The notes beneath the pieces were generated by a model, which ran no database searches, was not told where the DNA came from, and saw nothing but the letters and a program-made list of their open reading frames with translations. Of a DNA stretch of 64,000 nt, positions 34,093 through 43,243 are shown piece by piece; the stretch's first letter is position 1, and each line of letters begins with the position of its first letter. The position numbers and the translations under genes are program-made. Origin of the DNA: Streptomyces sp. ICBB 8177 (GTDB lineage: Bacteria > Actinomycetota > Actinomycetes > Streptomycetales > Streptomycetaceae); NCBI RefSeq assembly GCF_003144095.1, contig NZ_NSKH01000018.1, positions 751,965-815,964 on the forward strand, in the 5' to 3' direction.

Positions 34093-34265
34093 GCCACCTC
34101 CCGCTCGTCGCACGGCCTTCCCGCACCCGATGACTTCTCCCCCGCGCGGTCCACGGAATACCGCGACCTCTTCGCCGGCAACCAGCGGAGACGTCGCGGA
34201 TGCCACGGCGCGGTGCGAGTGGGAGGGTGGGGTACGTGGGGGCCGCCAGGAGGAGGAACACACTC

Positions 34266-34676
34266 ATGTCGAAGACGCCCAAGCGTTCGCATCCCACGCA
34301 CGGCGAGGGCCCGAGCCGGTACAAGGGCACAGACCAGCACGGCTGGGCGCCCGATGTCGACGCCGAGCGCCAGCAGGACAACCCGAGCGCACACCGCTCC
34401 TTCCACGCCGACCAGTACGCGCCGGACGCCGACGAGACGCAGCGCACGGACCCGTCGGAGCGGGACCGGGCGCGCGAGCGCAGCATGGAACCGTCGAGCA
34501 GGACCGGGCAGAGCCCCACGAAGAGCGGTGAGCAGCACGCCCGCGGGTCCGGCCAGAAGGGCCACCGCGACGCGGGGACCCGTGGTCGCTCCCAGCGGCC
34601 CAGCGGCACCAAGGACGCCTCGGCCTACACCGGTGTGGACCCGCAGGACGAGTCCGGCAAGGGCGACGACCGCTGA
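34266..34676 (+). CDS. Hydrophilic, probably disordered small protein
   Basis: 136 residues, rich in Gly, Ser, Asp, Arg, Gln and His with almost no hydrophobic residues (e.g. SSRTGQSPTKSGEQHARG). Strong RBS AGGAGGAGG before ATG 34266. A GGGTAC box lies 30 bases upstream but without a good -35. Such proteins recur in Streptomyces stress regions and may be desiccation protectants (inference). Confidence 0.75.
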   Translation: MSKTPKRSHPTHGEGPSRYKGTDQHGWAPDVDAERQQDNPSAHRSFHADQYAPDADETQRTDPSERDRARERSMEPSSRTGQSPTKSGEQHARGSGQKGHRDAGTRGRSQRPSGTKDASAYTGVDPQDESGKGDDR

Positions 34677-34765
34677 CCCGATCCCGTCGGGCCCGCGCAG
34701 CGCACGGCACCCCCTCCGCGACCGTCGTCATCGGATCCGTCCTCGCATCACGTCACCCCGGCTGA

Positions 34766-34801
34766 GGAACGCCTCCAGGGCGGCCGACCTGGAGGCGTTC
34801 C
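34766..34801 (+). terminator. Hairpin terminator
   Basis: GGAACGCCTCCAGG (34766-34779) and CCTGGAGGCGTTCC (34788-34801) form a perfect 14-base-pair stem with an eight-base loop, 90 bases after the disordered-protein gene. Confidence 0.82.
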
Positions 34802-34891
34802 CATGTCCCGGAGCCGTCCCCCTGTGCGGCGGACAGGTGATATCGGCGGCGTCACCGTGCCGGTGCGGCCGGCCGGAGGAAGGACCAGCGG

Positions 34892-36049
34892 GTGGGAGAC
34901 GTGCGGGTGGTCCGTTCGCCCGGTGCCGTGCGGCTGGAGCGGCCGGGCGGCACCGTGCGGCGGGCGATGCCCGCGGTGGTGTGTGTGCTGGCGGTCCGGC
35001 TGCTGGGCGTCGGGATGCTGGCCCTCTTCCGGGCGTTCGGCGGCCAGGCGCCGCAACGGCTGCTGGCCGGACGATGGGATTCCCTGTGGTACGCGCGGGT
35101 CGCCGAGTACGGCTACGGATACCACCTGCGGCTCGGCGACGGGCGCGTGCTGTCCGACCTGTCGTTCTTCCCCCTGCTGCCCTGGCTGGAACGGACGCTC
35201 TCCGGCCTCGTCGGCGCGCTCGGCGCGGCCGCCGCCGGGGTCGCGGTCAGCACGGTGGCCTGCGCCTTCGCCGCCGCGGGCGTCTTCCGCGTCGCGGACG
35301 GCGTGCTCGGTGGACGCGGCGCGTTTCTCGCGGCGGTGTCGTGGGCCGCGGTGCCGGTCGGCGTCGTGGAATCGATGGCGTACAGCGAGTCGCTCTTCAC
35401 GGCGCTCGCGGCCTGGGCCCTCGTCCACCTCGCGGAACGCCGCTGGCTGGGCGCGGCAGCCCTCGCCTGCCTCGCGGGGCTGACCCGGCCGGCCGGACTG
35501 GCCGTGGCGGCGGCCGTCGTCGCCGGCGCGGTGTGGCCGGGGCGGGGCACGGGCCGGGTGGCCGTTCGCACCGCCGCCGTGGTCCTCGCGCCGGCCGGTG
35601 GCGTCGGCTACGTCGTGTGGGTGGCGTTCACGACCGGGCGGCCGTTCGGCTACCTGGACGTCCAACGGGGCTGGGGCAACGGCATCGACGGCGGGCTGTC
35701 GTTCGCGCGGTTCGCCGTACGTCTGCTGACGAGCGGCGATGCCGCCGCCGGGCTCGCACTGGCCGCGGGCGTGGCGGTGCTGCTGTGGTGCCACTGGCTG
35801 GGATGGCGCGACCGGTACCCGTTGGCGCTCCAGGTGTACACCGGCGTCATGCTGCTGCTGGCGCTCACCACCGCCGGGTACTTCGGGTCGAAACCCCGGC
35901 TGCTGCTTCCGGCGTTCGGACTGCTCCTCCCGCTCGCGGGGGCGCTTGGGCGCCGAGGGCCGGTCACCCGGACGGCCGTGGTGTGCTGTCTGGCCGTCGG
36001 ATCCGCCCTGTACGGGGCCTGCTGGCTGAACGGCTCCGGCCCGCCCTGA
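34892..36049 (+). CDS. PIG-V-like GT-C glycosyltransferase (mannosyltransferase)
   Basis: 385 residues, about ten transmembrane helices. WDSLWYARVAEYGYGY and SDLSFFPLLPWLE resemble the first periplasmic loop of PIG-V/GT76-type mannosyltransferases, and GLTRPAGLAVAA is another family marker. It would use a polyprenyl-phosphate sugar to modify lipids or proteins outside the membrane (family knowledge). GTG 34892 has GGAGGAAGG about 12 bases upstream; GTG 34901 is an alternative. Confidence 0.85.
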   Translation: MGDVRVVRSPGAVRLERPGGTVRRAMPAVVCVLAVRLLGVGMLALFRAFGGQAPQRLLAGRWDSLWYARVAEYGYGYHLRLGDGRVLSDLSFFPLLPWLERTLSGLVGALGAAAAGVAVSTVACAFAAAGVFRVADGVLGGRGAFLAAVSWAAVPVGVVESMAYSESLFTALAAWALVHLAERRWLGAAALACLAGLTRPAGLAVAAAVVAGAVWPGRGTGRVAVRTAAVVLAPAGGVGYVVWVAFTTGRPFGYLDVQRGWGNGIDGGLSFARFAVRLLTSGDAAAGLALAAGVAVLLWCHWLGWRDRYPLALQVYTGVMLLLALTTAGYFGSKPRLLLPAFGLLLPLAGALGRRGPVTRTAVVCCLAVGSALYGACWLNGSGPP

Positions 36050-36075
36050 GCCCCGCCGGCCGGAGGGGGCGGTGG

Positions 36076-36411
36076 CTATGACCGGCCGGCGTCCGCGAGT
36101 TCGGCGATGACCTGTGCGTGGCAGGGCAGCGGCACGCACCAGCAGCCCAGCCGCCGGCCGCGCAGCCCGGGCAGGAGGGCCAGCAGGTCGGGCCGGTCCA
36201 GGAGGTAGGCGCGGTACCGCTCCACCACCTCCTCGCGGGTCCCGTCAGGGCCCGGCCGGTACGGGCAGGCGAACGGGGACGCCGCCAGGTGCCAGCCGCC
36301 CCGGTGCATCGCGCGGCCGACGTAGACCACGTCCGCGTAGTCCGGGTCGTCGCGATGGCCTTTGAGGTTGACGACGGTGGTCCTCTTCCGGCGCGCGGCT
36401 GTCCTGCCCAT
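36076..36411 (-). CDS. DUF4326-domain protein
   Basis: 111 residues. TTVVNLKGHRDD, VVYVGRAMHRGGWHLAASPFACPY and LGCWCVPLPCHAQVIAEL are DUF4326, with the conserved CWC..PCH that may bind metal. Function unknown. ATG 36411 was chosen because homologues begin near this point; another in-frame ATG lies at 36441 and neither has a clear RBS. The gene is convergent with the glycosyltransferase. Confidence 0.85.
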   Translation of the reverse strand: MGRTAARRKRTTVVNLKGHRDDPDYADVVYVGRAMHRGGWHLAASPFACPYRPGPDGTREEVVERYRAYLLDRPDLLALLPGLRGRRLGCWCVPLPCHAQVIAELADAGRS

Positions 36412-36572
36412 ATGCCCATCGTGCGACGCGCCGGCGCCCATGCGCTACGAGCCGCGCCACGAGGCGGTCGGCGTCCACCGGTTGTGGCAGGAGTGCGCGC
36501 GGGGCCCGACCGGGCGTGCCCTGCGGCCGGGCGGGCGTGACAACCGTCTCATCCGTCCCGGTCGCCCTTGCC

Positions 36573-36590
36573 TATGCAACGAGTTGCATA
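36573..36590. promoter_or_regulatory. PadR-type operator
   Basis: TATGCAAC-GA-GTTGCATA is a perfect 18-base palindrome that ends 13 bases before the PadR ATG at 36604. Position and symmetry indicate autorepression. Confidence 0.72.
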
Positions 36591-36603
36591 CCAGGATGCG
36601 GGC

Positions 36604-37176
36604 ATGGCACTGGAGCACGCCATCCTCGTCTCCCTGCTGGAGAAGCCGGGGTCCGGCTACGAGCTGGCCCGGCGGTTCGACCGGTCCATCGGGTACTTCT
36701 GGACCGCGACCCACCAGCAGATCTACCGCGTCCTCAAGCGCATGGAGGCCGACGGGTGGATCGACGCGCGGGACGTCCCGCAGGACGGGCGGCCCGACAA
36801 GAAGGTCCACTCCGTCGCCGCCCCGGGCCGGGCCGCGCTGTCCGCGTGGATGGCCGAGCCGGTCGAGCCGGAGTCGGTACGGCACAGCCTCGCGGTGAAG
36901 ATCCGCGGCGCCGCCTACGGCGATCCGGCCGCCCTGATCGCGGAGACCGAACGCCACCGGGCGGCCCACGCCGACCGCCTCGCGCGCTACCTCGCGGGGG
37001 AGCGGCGCGACTTCCCCGAAGGCGTGGAGCCGACCGAGGGCGAGGAGCTCCAGCACGTCGTCCTGCGCGGCGGCATCGCCTACGAGCGGATGACGCTGGA
37101 GTGGCTGGACGACGTGCTCGCCACCCTGCGGCGCCTCGCCGGCGCCCGCACGGCGGGTGGCCAGGACCAGAGCTGA
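36604..37176 (+). CDS. PadR-family regulator
   Basis: 190 residues. Winged helix MALEHAILVSLLEKPGSGYELARRFDRS, YFWTATHQQIYRVLKRMEADGWI and the C-terminal helical domain define a PadR regulator (subfamily with Vir_act_alpha_C tail). ATG 36604 lies 13 bases after a perfect palindrome. It is followed by an acyl-CoA dehydrogenase gene 84 bases downstream, which it likely controls together with itself (inference). Confidence 0.93.
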   Translation: MALEHAILVSLLEKPGSGYELARRFDRSIGYFWTATHQQIYRVLKRMEADGWIDARDVPQDGRPDKKVHSVAAPGRAALSAWMAEPVEPESVRHSLAVKIRGAAYGDPAALIAETERHRAAHADRLARYLAGERRDFPEGVEPTEGEELQHVVLRGGIAYERMTLEWLDDVLATLRRLAGARTAGGQDQS

Positions 37177-37260
37177 CGCTCCGTCACTCAAGGTCGCACC
37201 TGAACTCGTACCCCGAACTCGCACCCCCGACGAACCCTCACCCAGGAAGGCGCTGCGCAC

Positions 37261-38982
37261 ATGGCCGACGCCCTGCTGTTCAACCCGCACACCTACGACC
37301 CGGCGCACTTCGACCCCGAGACGCGGCGTCTGCTGCGCGCCACGGTCGACTGGTTCGAGGAGCGCGGCAAGCGCAAGCTGATCGAGGACTACCGCAACCG
37401 CGCCTGGCTGGAGGACTTCCTCGCCTTCTCCGCCAAGGAGAAGCTCTTCGCCACCTTCCTCACCCCGGCGGCGCAGGCCGGTGGCGACGGCGACAAGCGC
37501 TGGGACACCGCGCGCGTCGCCGCGCTCAACGAGATCTTCGGCTTCTACGGGCTCGACTACTGGTACGCGTGGCAGGTCACCATCCTCGGCCTCGGCCCGG
37601 TCTGGCAGAGCGACAACGCCGAGGCGCGCGAGCGGGCGGCCCAACTCCTCGACGAGGGCGAGGTGTTCGCGTTCGGCCTGTCGGAGCGCACCCACGGCGC
37701 CGACATCTACTCCACCGACATGGTGCTCACCCCCGACGGCGACGGCGGATTCACCGCCAGCGGCTCGAAGTACTACATAGGCAACGGCAACGCGGCCGGC
37801 CTGGTCTCCGTCTTCGGCCGCCGTGCCGACGTCGAGGGCCCGGACGGCTACGTCTTCTTCGCAGCCGACAGCCGCCACCCCGCGTACCACCTGGTCAAGA
37901 ACGTCGTCGACTCCTCCAAGTACGTCAGCGAGTTCCGTCTGGAGGACTACCCGGTGCGGCAGCGGGACGTGCTGCACACCGGCCGCGCCGCGTTCGACGC
38001 CGCGCTCAACACGGTCAACGTCGGCAAGTTCAACCTGTGCACCGCCTCCGTCGGCATCTGCGAGCACGCCATGTACGAGGCGGTCACGCACGCCCACAAC
38101 CGGGTGCTCTACGGCCGACGGGTGACCGATTTCCCGCACGTGCGACGGGAGTTGACGGACGCGTACGCGCGCCTGGTGGGCATGAAGCTGTTCAGCGACC
38201 GCTCGGTGGACTACTTCCGCTCCGCCGGCCCCGAGGACCGGCGCTACCTGCTCTTCAACCCCATGACGAAGATGAAGGTGACGACCGAGGGCGAGAAGGT
38301 CATCGACCTGATGTGGGACGTCATCGCCGCCAAGGGCTTCGAGAAGGACACCTACTTCGCCCAGGCGGCGACCGAGATCCGCGGTCTGCCCAAGCTGGAG
38401 GGCACGGTCCACGTCAACCTGGCCCTGATCCTGAAGTTCATGGGCAACTACCTGCTGGCCCCGGCCGAGTACCCGGCGGTCCCCCGCCGCCTCGACGAGG
38501 CCGACGACGACTTCCTGTTCCGGCAGGGCCCGGCGCGCGGTCTGGGCGCGGTGCGGTTCCACGACTGGCGCGCCGCCTACGACGACCGCGCGCACCTGCC
38601 CAACGTCGCCGTCTTCCGCGGGCAGGCCGACGCGCTGTGCGAGTTCGTGACCACGGCGGCGCCGGACGAGGAGCAGAGCAAGGACCTCGACCTGCTGCTC
38701 GCGGTCGGCCAGCTGTTCGCGCTCGTCGTCTACGGTCACCTGGTGCTGGAGCAGGCCCGGCTGACCGGTCTCGACGAGGACGTGCTGGACGAGCTGTTCG
38801 GCATCCTGGTCCGCGACTTCTCCGCCTACGCGGTGGAACTGCACGGCAAGGACTCCGCGACCGCGGCGCAGCAGAGGTGGGCGCTCGCCGCGGTGCGCCG
38901 CCCGGCCGCGGACCCGGAGCGCTCGGCGCGCGTGTGGTCCCGCGTCGAGGAACTGTCGGGCGCGTACGAGATGCGTCCGTGA
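37261..38982 (+). CDS. Acyl-CoA dehydrogenase family protein, long form
   Basis: 573 residues, longer than ordinary acyl-CoA dehydrogenases. FGLSERTHGADIYSTDMVL and SGSKYYIGNGNAAGLVSVFGR form the flavin/substrate-binding middle domain, NTVNVGKFNLCTASVGICEHAMYEAVTHA the C-terminal helical domain, followed by a further 170-residue helical extension. Close relatives in actinobacteria are paired with PadR genes. The substrate is probably a fatty acyl-CoA. AGGAAGG lies about 12 bases before the ATG. Confidence 0.9.
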   Translation: MADALLFNPHTYDPAHFDPETRRLLRATVDWFEERGKRKLIEDYRNRAWLEDFLAFSAKEKLFATFLTPAAQAGGDGDKRWDTARVAALNEIFGFYGLDYWYAWQVTILGLGPVWQSDNAEARERAAQLLDEGEVFAFGLSERTHGADIYSTDMVLTPDGDGGFTASGSKYYIGNGNAAGLVSVFGRRADVEGPDGYVFFAADSRHPAYHLVKNVVDSSKYVSEFRLEDYPVRQRDVLHTGRAAFDAALNTVNVGKFNLCTASVGICEHAMYEAVTHAHNRVLYGRRVTDFPHVRRELTDAYARLVGMKLFSDRSVDYFRSAGPEDRRYLLFNPMTKMKVTTEGEKVIDLMWDVIAAKGFEKDTYFAQAATEIRGLPKLEGTVHVNLALILKFMGNYLLAPAEYPAVPRRLDEADDDFLFRQGPARGLGAVRFHDWRAAYDDRAHLPNVAVFRGQADALCEFVTTAAPDEEQSKDLDLLLAVGQLFALVVYGHLVLEQARLTGLDEDVLDELFGILVRDFSAYAVELHGKDSATAAQQRWALAAVRRPAADPERSARVWSRVEELSGAYEMRP

Positions 38983-39039
38983 CGCGCCCCGTGTGACGAC
39001 GCGCCCCGCGTGACGCGCCCCCTGCGGCACGTCCTTGAG

Positions 39040-39083
39040 CGTGGGACGGGCGGAGGCCGCCGGCGGCCTCCGCCCGTCCCACG
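39040..39083. terminator. Long perfect palindrome terminator
   Basis: A perfect 44-base palindrome centred at 39061/39062; the arm begins CGTGGGACGGGCGG. It lies between the convergent acyl-CoA dehydrogenase and HdeD-like genes, so it can terminate both. Before it, GACGCGCCCC is repeated three times between 38980 and 39021. Confidence 0.82.
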
Positions 39084-39102
39084 TCCGGCCCGCGAGGACC
39101 GC

Positions 39103-39717
39103 TCAGAGCGCGGGCGCGTGGTGCGCGTGGTGCCGGCGCGGCCGGTGGCCGTGGGTGGCGGCCCGCAGCTCGAAGGCGCTGGTCGCGCCCAGCAGTCCCA
39201 CCACGATGAGCATGAGGCCCAGCAGCATGGCCACGGCGAACACCGTCGGAGCGGGGAAGCTCAGCAGGACGATCCCCGCGACGAAGGTGATCACGCCGCC
39301 GACGATCATCGGGGCCCGGTGCGGCGAGGCCCGGTCACTGATCGCGGTGAACATGTTCACCAGCCCTGTCGCCGTCCACAGCACGCCCAGCACCAGCACG
39401 ATCAGCGCGACGGTCTGGAACGGGTGGCGCAGCACGAGGATCCCGGCGAACAGCGAGAAGGTCGCCATCAGGATCCGCAGCACCTTGATCCCGGTGTCGT
39501 CCGTGGCGAACGCGCGGAAGAACTCGTACCCCGCGACGACGAGCAGCTGGATGCCGAAGAGCACCGCGATCACGTGCACGGTCCGGCCGGGCCAGGCGAC
39601 GGCCAGCACCCCGGCCGCGAGCGTCAGCAGCGAGAACGTGAGCATCATGCCCCAGTGGCCACCGGCCCTGGCCATCACGTCGTGCGGGTCCCCGGTCGAG
39701 GGGGAGGTGCGGTCCAT
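39103..39717 (-). CDS. HdeD-like membrane protein
   Basis: 204 residues, six transmembrane helices in pairs (e.g. LTFSLLTLAAGVLAVAWPG, LFGIQLLVVAGYEFFRAF, VGGVITFVAGIVLLSFPAPT), the DUF308/HdeD pattern, with a His/Arg-rich C-terminus (HGHRPRRHHAHHAPAL) that may bind metal. HdeD is linked to acid resistance in E. coli; here the role is unknown. ATG 39717 after AAGGAGG. Confidence 0.9.
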   Translation of the reverse strand: MDRTSPSTGDPHDVMARAGGHWGMMLTFSLLTLAAGVLAVAWPGRTVHVIAVLFGIQLLVVAGYEFFRAFATDDTGIKVLRILMATFSLFAGILVLRHPFQTVALIVLVLGVLWTATGLVNMFTAISDRASPHRAPMIVGGVITFVAGIVLLSFPAPTVFAVAMLLGLMLIVVGLLGATSAFELRAATHGHRPRRHHAHHAPAL

Positions 39718-39910
39718 CTCAGGCCTCCTTGAGAGATCCCATGGCTGGTGCGTCCCATGCCATCGCACGGTCCGCCGCCGCCACAGGGCCGAAGGTCCCG
39801 GGTCCTGCGGCCGGAGGACACCTGCGGGCGCGCCTCGCCACGGTCCGCCGGTCATGGGCCACACAGCGTGGCCGACCGGCCCGGGACGGACCGTTCGTTA
39901 TGGTGCGGGA

Positions 39911-40486
39911 GTGATCCCTGAGGCGTTCCGCGAGTTCTTCACCGCGTCCGCCGGCGCGAGCGGCGCGCTGATCGGGCTGCTGTTCGTGGCCATCACCGTC
40001 GCACCGGAGCGTGCGCACCGCGTCGAGACGCAGGTGGAGTTCCGGGTCCGCGCGTCCGCGGCGCTGCTGGTCTTCACCAACGCGCTGGTGCTGTCGCTGG
40101 TGGCGCTGGTGCCGCAGGGCTCGCTCGGCTACTGGGCGGTGCTCGGGAGCGCCTTCATCGCCGCCTTCGCCGCCGCCACCGCGCGCTCCGGCGTCACCGA
40201 GGGCCGCCACCAGCGGGGCCGGCGCCAGCACTTCACCCTCGCCGCCGGACTGCTGGTGATCGCGGGCTTCGAGGCGTACGGCGGCGTCCTGCTGCTGGGC
40301 GACCCGTCCGACCGGACCGGCGGGGAGGTGCTCAGCTACATCGTCATCGCCGACCTGCTGCTGGGGATCGGCCGCGCCTGGCAGCTGACCAGCATGCGCG
40401 ACACGGGCCTGGTGTCCTCCCTGCGTGTCCTCGCCCGCGGCGAGGAACTGCCCCCGGCCACCGACGGGCCCGAGCCCGGCCGGTGA
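39911..40486 (+). CDS. Hypothetical four-helix membrane protein
   Basis: 191 residues with four to five hydrophobic segments: FFTASAGASGALIGLLFVAITVA, ASAALLVFTNALVLSLVALVPQ, YWAVLGSAFIAAFAAAT and FTLAAGLLVIAGFEAYGGVLLL. No catalytic motif is visible. GTG 39911 is the likely start, yet the RBS is weak. Divergent from the HdeD gene. Confidence 0.75.
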   Translation: MIPEAFREFFTASAGASGALIGLLFVAITVAPERAHRVETQVEFRVRASAALLVFTNALVLSLVALVPQGSLGYWAVLGSAFIAAFAAATARSGVTEGRHQRGRRQHFTLAAGLLVIAGFEAYGGVLLLGDPSDRTGGEVLSYIVIADLLLGIGRAWQLTSMRDTGLVSSLRVLARGEELPPATDGPEPGR

Positions 40487-40525
40487 CGGCGGGCCGCCAG
40501 AGACCGCCGCGCCCTGCCGCGTCCG

Positions 40526-40855
40526 TCACGGCGCCGCCGGAAGTCTCAGGGCGAGCAGCGGCCCGTGCTGCTGGGCACCGTAGACGTCGGTCTCGCCGAT
40601 GTCGCCGGACACCAGCGGCCTGCGCAAGGTGATCTTCACCGCCCTGGCCGGCGCGTAGTAGACCGGCTCGGCGACGTCGGCCACCGGCACGCCGTACGCC
40701 TCGGCGACCCACTCCTTGCTGATCGCCCGCTCCCGCGCCACCAGATCGAACTGCTCGCGCCGGGTGAAGACGATGTCCAGGGTGAGTTCGTAGGGCCCCG
40801 CGTTCTTGCTGCGGACGACGTCGGCGAGTTCGGCGACGGGGACGAGGGCGGTCAC
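40526..40855 (-). CDS. DUF4387 protein (AtuA partner)
   Basis: 109 residues. VRSKNAGPYELTLDIVFTRREQFD, AYGVPVADV and VYYAPARAVKITLRRPLVSGDIGETDVYGAQQH are DUF4387. This protein is nearly always encoded after an AtuA-like protein, and in some species the two are fused; they probably form one hydratase-like enzyme. The GTG start overlaps the AtuA stop (GTGA), so the two are translated together. Confidence 0.9.
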   Translation of the reverse strand: MTALVPVAELADVVRSKNAGPYELTLDIVFTRREQFDLVARERAISKEWVAEAYGVPVADVAEPVYYAPARAVKITLRRPLVSGDIGETDVYGAQQHGPLLALRLPAAP

Positions 40856-42240
40856 GGCGCTCCTTGAAGGTCGGAGGGTTGCTGCCGCCAGGTGGAGGAG
40901 CGGACCGGGAACAGCGCGCCCGGATCGTCGACCTCCATCAGGTGGTACACGCTCCACTCGTAGACCTCGCCCGCGTGGAGGTCCGAGGGCGAGTACGGGA
41001 AGGCGAGGTTGCCGGCCGTGGAGATACGGCCCGGGTAGCCCAGGTGCAGCATCGTGGAGCGGGCGAACGCGCACAGGGTGTCGGCCAGGGCCTGCTCGCC
41101 CGCCACCGCCTCGATCACGATGCCGACCTCGTGGCCCACGGGCGCCGGGGTCGGCTCCAGCGGCCCCATGCAGCCGTCGCCTCCGTACACCCGCACCAGC
41201 AGGTCGTAGGAGCCCGCCGGAATGCCGGGGAAGTTGTCGGCGGTCCGCTCCCGTACCGCCTTCACGATCCCGTCCAGCTCGCGGAGGAAGAACGGGTCGC
41301 GCGCCCCCGCGATCGACACCGTGCGGTAGCCGCGCAGCCGGGCGCCCTCCAGCTTGACGGTGTACGGCTGTTCCACGTGCCGCGAGCCGCTGACCCGCAC
41401 CGCGCGGTCGCCCTCCGGCTCGAACACGCAGTCGTCCAGCAGAAGGCACCCGCCGGGCCCCGGCAGCCGCGCCGGGTCGCTCTTCTCGTACAACGTGTGC
41501 GCCGCCACCGAGGCGGGGGTGCAGCGGCGGTCGGGGCTGAGCGGTTCCACCACGAAGTGGTCGGCACGCAGCGTGCCCAGCATGCAGTCGCCACCGCTGC
41601 CGGGGGAGGCGGCGATCGCCGCGCACTCCAGGATCTTGCTCATGTGCAACGCAGGGCCCGGATCGAAGCCGTGCAGCAGGGGGAGCGCGGCGAAGACCGC
41701 CGGGTCGTAGGCCCGTCCTGCGAGCATCACGTCGGCGCCGTCGCGCAGCGCGGCCGTGATCGGTTCCGCGCCCATCTGCCCGACGAGGCGGGTGCTGGCG
41801 AGGACCTGTTCCTCCGTCAGGGCGGGGCCGTGCGGGACGGGACGGATCCTGCCCTTCCGCAGCGCCTCGATCACGGTCGCCTTGTCGACATCGGCCGGGA
41901 TGACCGCGACGCGCGGGGTGGTCCCCTGTTCGCGGACGATCTCCTCGGCGATCCGGCACAGCCAGTCCAGGTGAGGCTTGGCGCCCGCGCCGCCCGCCGA
42001 CCCCACCACGACGGGTACGCGCAGCCGGTGGGCCGCGGCCAGGATCCGTTCGAGGTCGCGCCTGACCGCGGCGCGGTCGGTGAACGAGCGCCCGGCGCCC
42101 AGGTAGTACGGGCCGGGGTCGGTGGATCCGGCGTCCACGGCGATGACGTGCGGTCGCCGGGCCACCCCGGCCTCGAACGACGCGTCGGGGAAGCCGTACC
42201 CGAGGATCGCCGTGGGGGCCAGCACGCGGATCTCGTCCAT
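40852..42240 (-). CDS. AtuA-like acyclic terpene utilization family protein (DUF1446)
   Basis: 462 residues. APTAILGYGFPDASFEAG, VIAVDAGSTDPGPYYLG, VVGSAGGAGAKPHLDW, GQMGAEPITAALRDGADVML and CMGPLEPT are AtuA/DUF1446 features. AtuA belongs to the citronellol/geranyl-CoA degradation system of Pseudomonas. Without the Atu carboxylase and dehydrogenases nearby, the substrate here is open. ATG 42240 follows AAAGG. Confidence 0.9.
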   Translation of the reverse strand: MDEIRVLAPTAILGYGFPDASFEAGVARRPHVIAVDAGSTDPGPYYLGAGRSFTDRAAVRRDLERILAAAHRLRVPVVVGSAGGAGAKPHLDWLCRIAEEIVREQGTTPRVAVIPADVDKATVIEALRKGRIRPVPHGPALTEEQVLASTRLVGQMGAEPITAALRDGADVMLAGRAYDPAVFAALPLLHGFDPGPALHMSKILECAAIAASPGSGGDCMLGTLRADHFVVEPLSPDRRCTPASVAAHTLYEKSDPARLPGPGGCLLLDDCVFEPEGDRAVRVSGSRHVEQPYTVKLEGARLRGYRTVSIAGARDPFFLRELDGIVKAVRERTADNFPGIPAGSYDLLVRVYGGDGCMGPLEPTPAPVGHEVGIVIEAVAGEQALADTLCAFARSTMLHLGYPGRISTAGNLAFPYSPSDLHAGEVYEWSVYHLMEVDDPGALFPVRSSTWRQQPSDLQGAP

Positions 42241-42439
42241 CGCAGCCTTTCTCGCCGTCACGCGCCTTCCCTTCGCTCGTGCTTCCTGCTGTTTCCCGGG
42301 AAGCGCCCCGGCTACCCGTGATCGCACGCGGCGTCCGCGTCCGCCCCCCGTCGCCGCCGCCCGGCGCGGCGCTTGGGCGGCAGCGCCCTTGGGCAGGACT
42401 TCCGGGACATGACAACATCCCCGACCCGGAGGTCCGCCC

Positions 42440-43141
42440 ATGAACCGCAGACGGTTGTCACTCGTCGCCGCGGCCGCCCTCGTCCTCGGCGTGTCCGGGG
42501 TCGCGTCCGCCGACAGCGGTTCGGCGCCGCACACCCTGGCCCTGGCACCCCATCACGTACGCGCCGCGGACACCACGGACTCGCCCTGCGGCTTCACCCC
42601 CGCGGTGCCCGCCGACCGCTTCAAGGGCATCCCGGTCTTCGCCGCGACCGAGGCCGCCAAGCCGTACACCGCCCGGCTGAGCACCAGCCAGGGCCCGATC
42701 ACGGTGCGGGCGCTGACCGCGAAGGCGCCCTGCACCACCTTCTCGTTCCGCTTCCTGGCGCAGCGGCACTACTTCGACGGCACCCACTGCCACCGGCTCA
42801 CCACCCAGCACATCTACGTGCTGCAGTGCGGCGACCCGACCGGCACCGGGAGCGGCGGCCCCGGTTACTCCTTCAAGGACGAGAACCTCACCGGCGCGAC
42901 CTACCCGGCCGGCACCGTGGCGATGGCGAACGCCGGACCGAACACCAACGGAAGCCAGTTCTTCTTCGTCTGGAAGGACACCCAACTGCCGCCCGACTAC
43001 ACGCCGTTCGGCACGGTGACCGGCGGCATGGACGTGCTGCTGAAGATCGCCCGGGCCGGTGAGGACGACCAGAACGCGCCCGGCGACGGCTTCCCCACCC
43101 TCCCGGTCGGCATCCGGCACGTCCGGATCACCGCGCACTGA
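42440..43141 (+). CDS. Secreted cyclophilin-type peptidyl-prolyl isomerase
   Basis: 233 residues with a Sec signal peptide (RRRLSLVAAAALVLGVSGVASA). The cyclophilin domain starts near 75; FSFRFLAQRHYFDGTHCHRLTTQHIYVLQCGDPTGTGSGGPGY, the MANAGPNTNGSQFFFV core and YTPFGTVTGGMDVL are diagnostic. It would help folding of secreted proteins outside the membrane. ATG 42440 after GGAGG. Confidence 0.94.
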   Translation: MNRRRLSLVAAAALVLGVSGVASADSGSAPHTLALAPHHVRAADTTDSPCGFTPAVPADRFKGIPVFAATEAAKPYTARLSTSQGPITVRALTAKAPCTTFSFRFLAQRHYFDGTHCHRLTTQHIYVLQCGDPTGTGSGGPGYSFKDENLTGATYPAGTVAMANAGPNTNGSQFFFVWKDTQLPPDYTPFGTVTGGMDVLLKIARAGEDDQNAPGDGFPTLPVGIRHVRITAH

Positions 43142-43243
43142 CCGCGGCCGCGCGGGACGGCCGCACGCCCGCCCGGGGGACCCGGTCACCGCATCGGACG
43201 CTTCCCTGAGCGGCACCGGCACGGGTCACCTACCGTCGAAACC

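Noticed and set aside
42440-43141. Cyclophilin as a possible lipoprotein
   Set aside because: No lipobox Cys at the end of the signal peptide; a plain Sec signal fits better.
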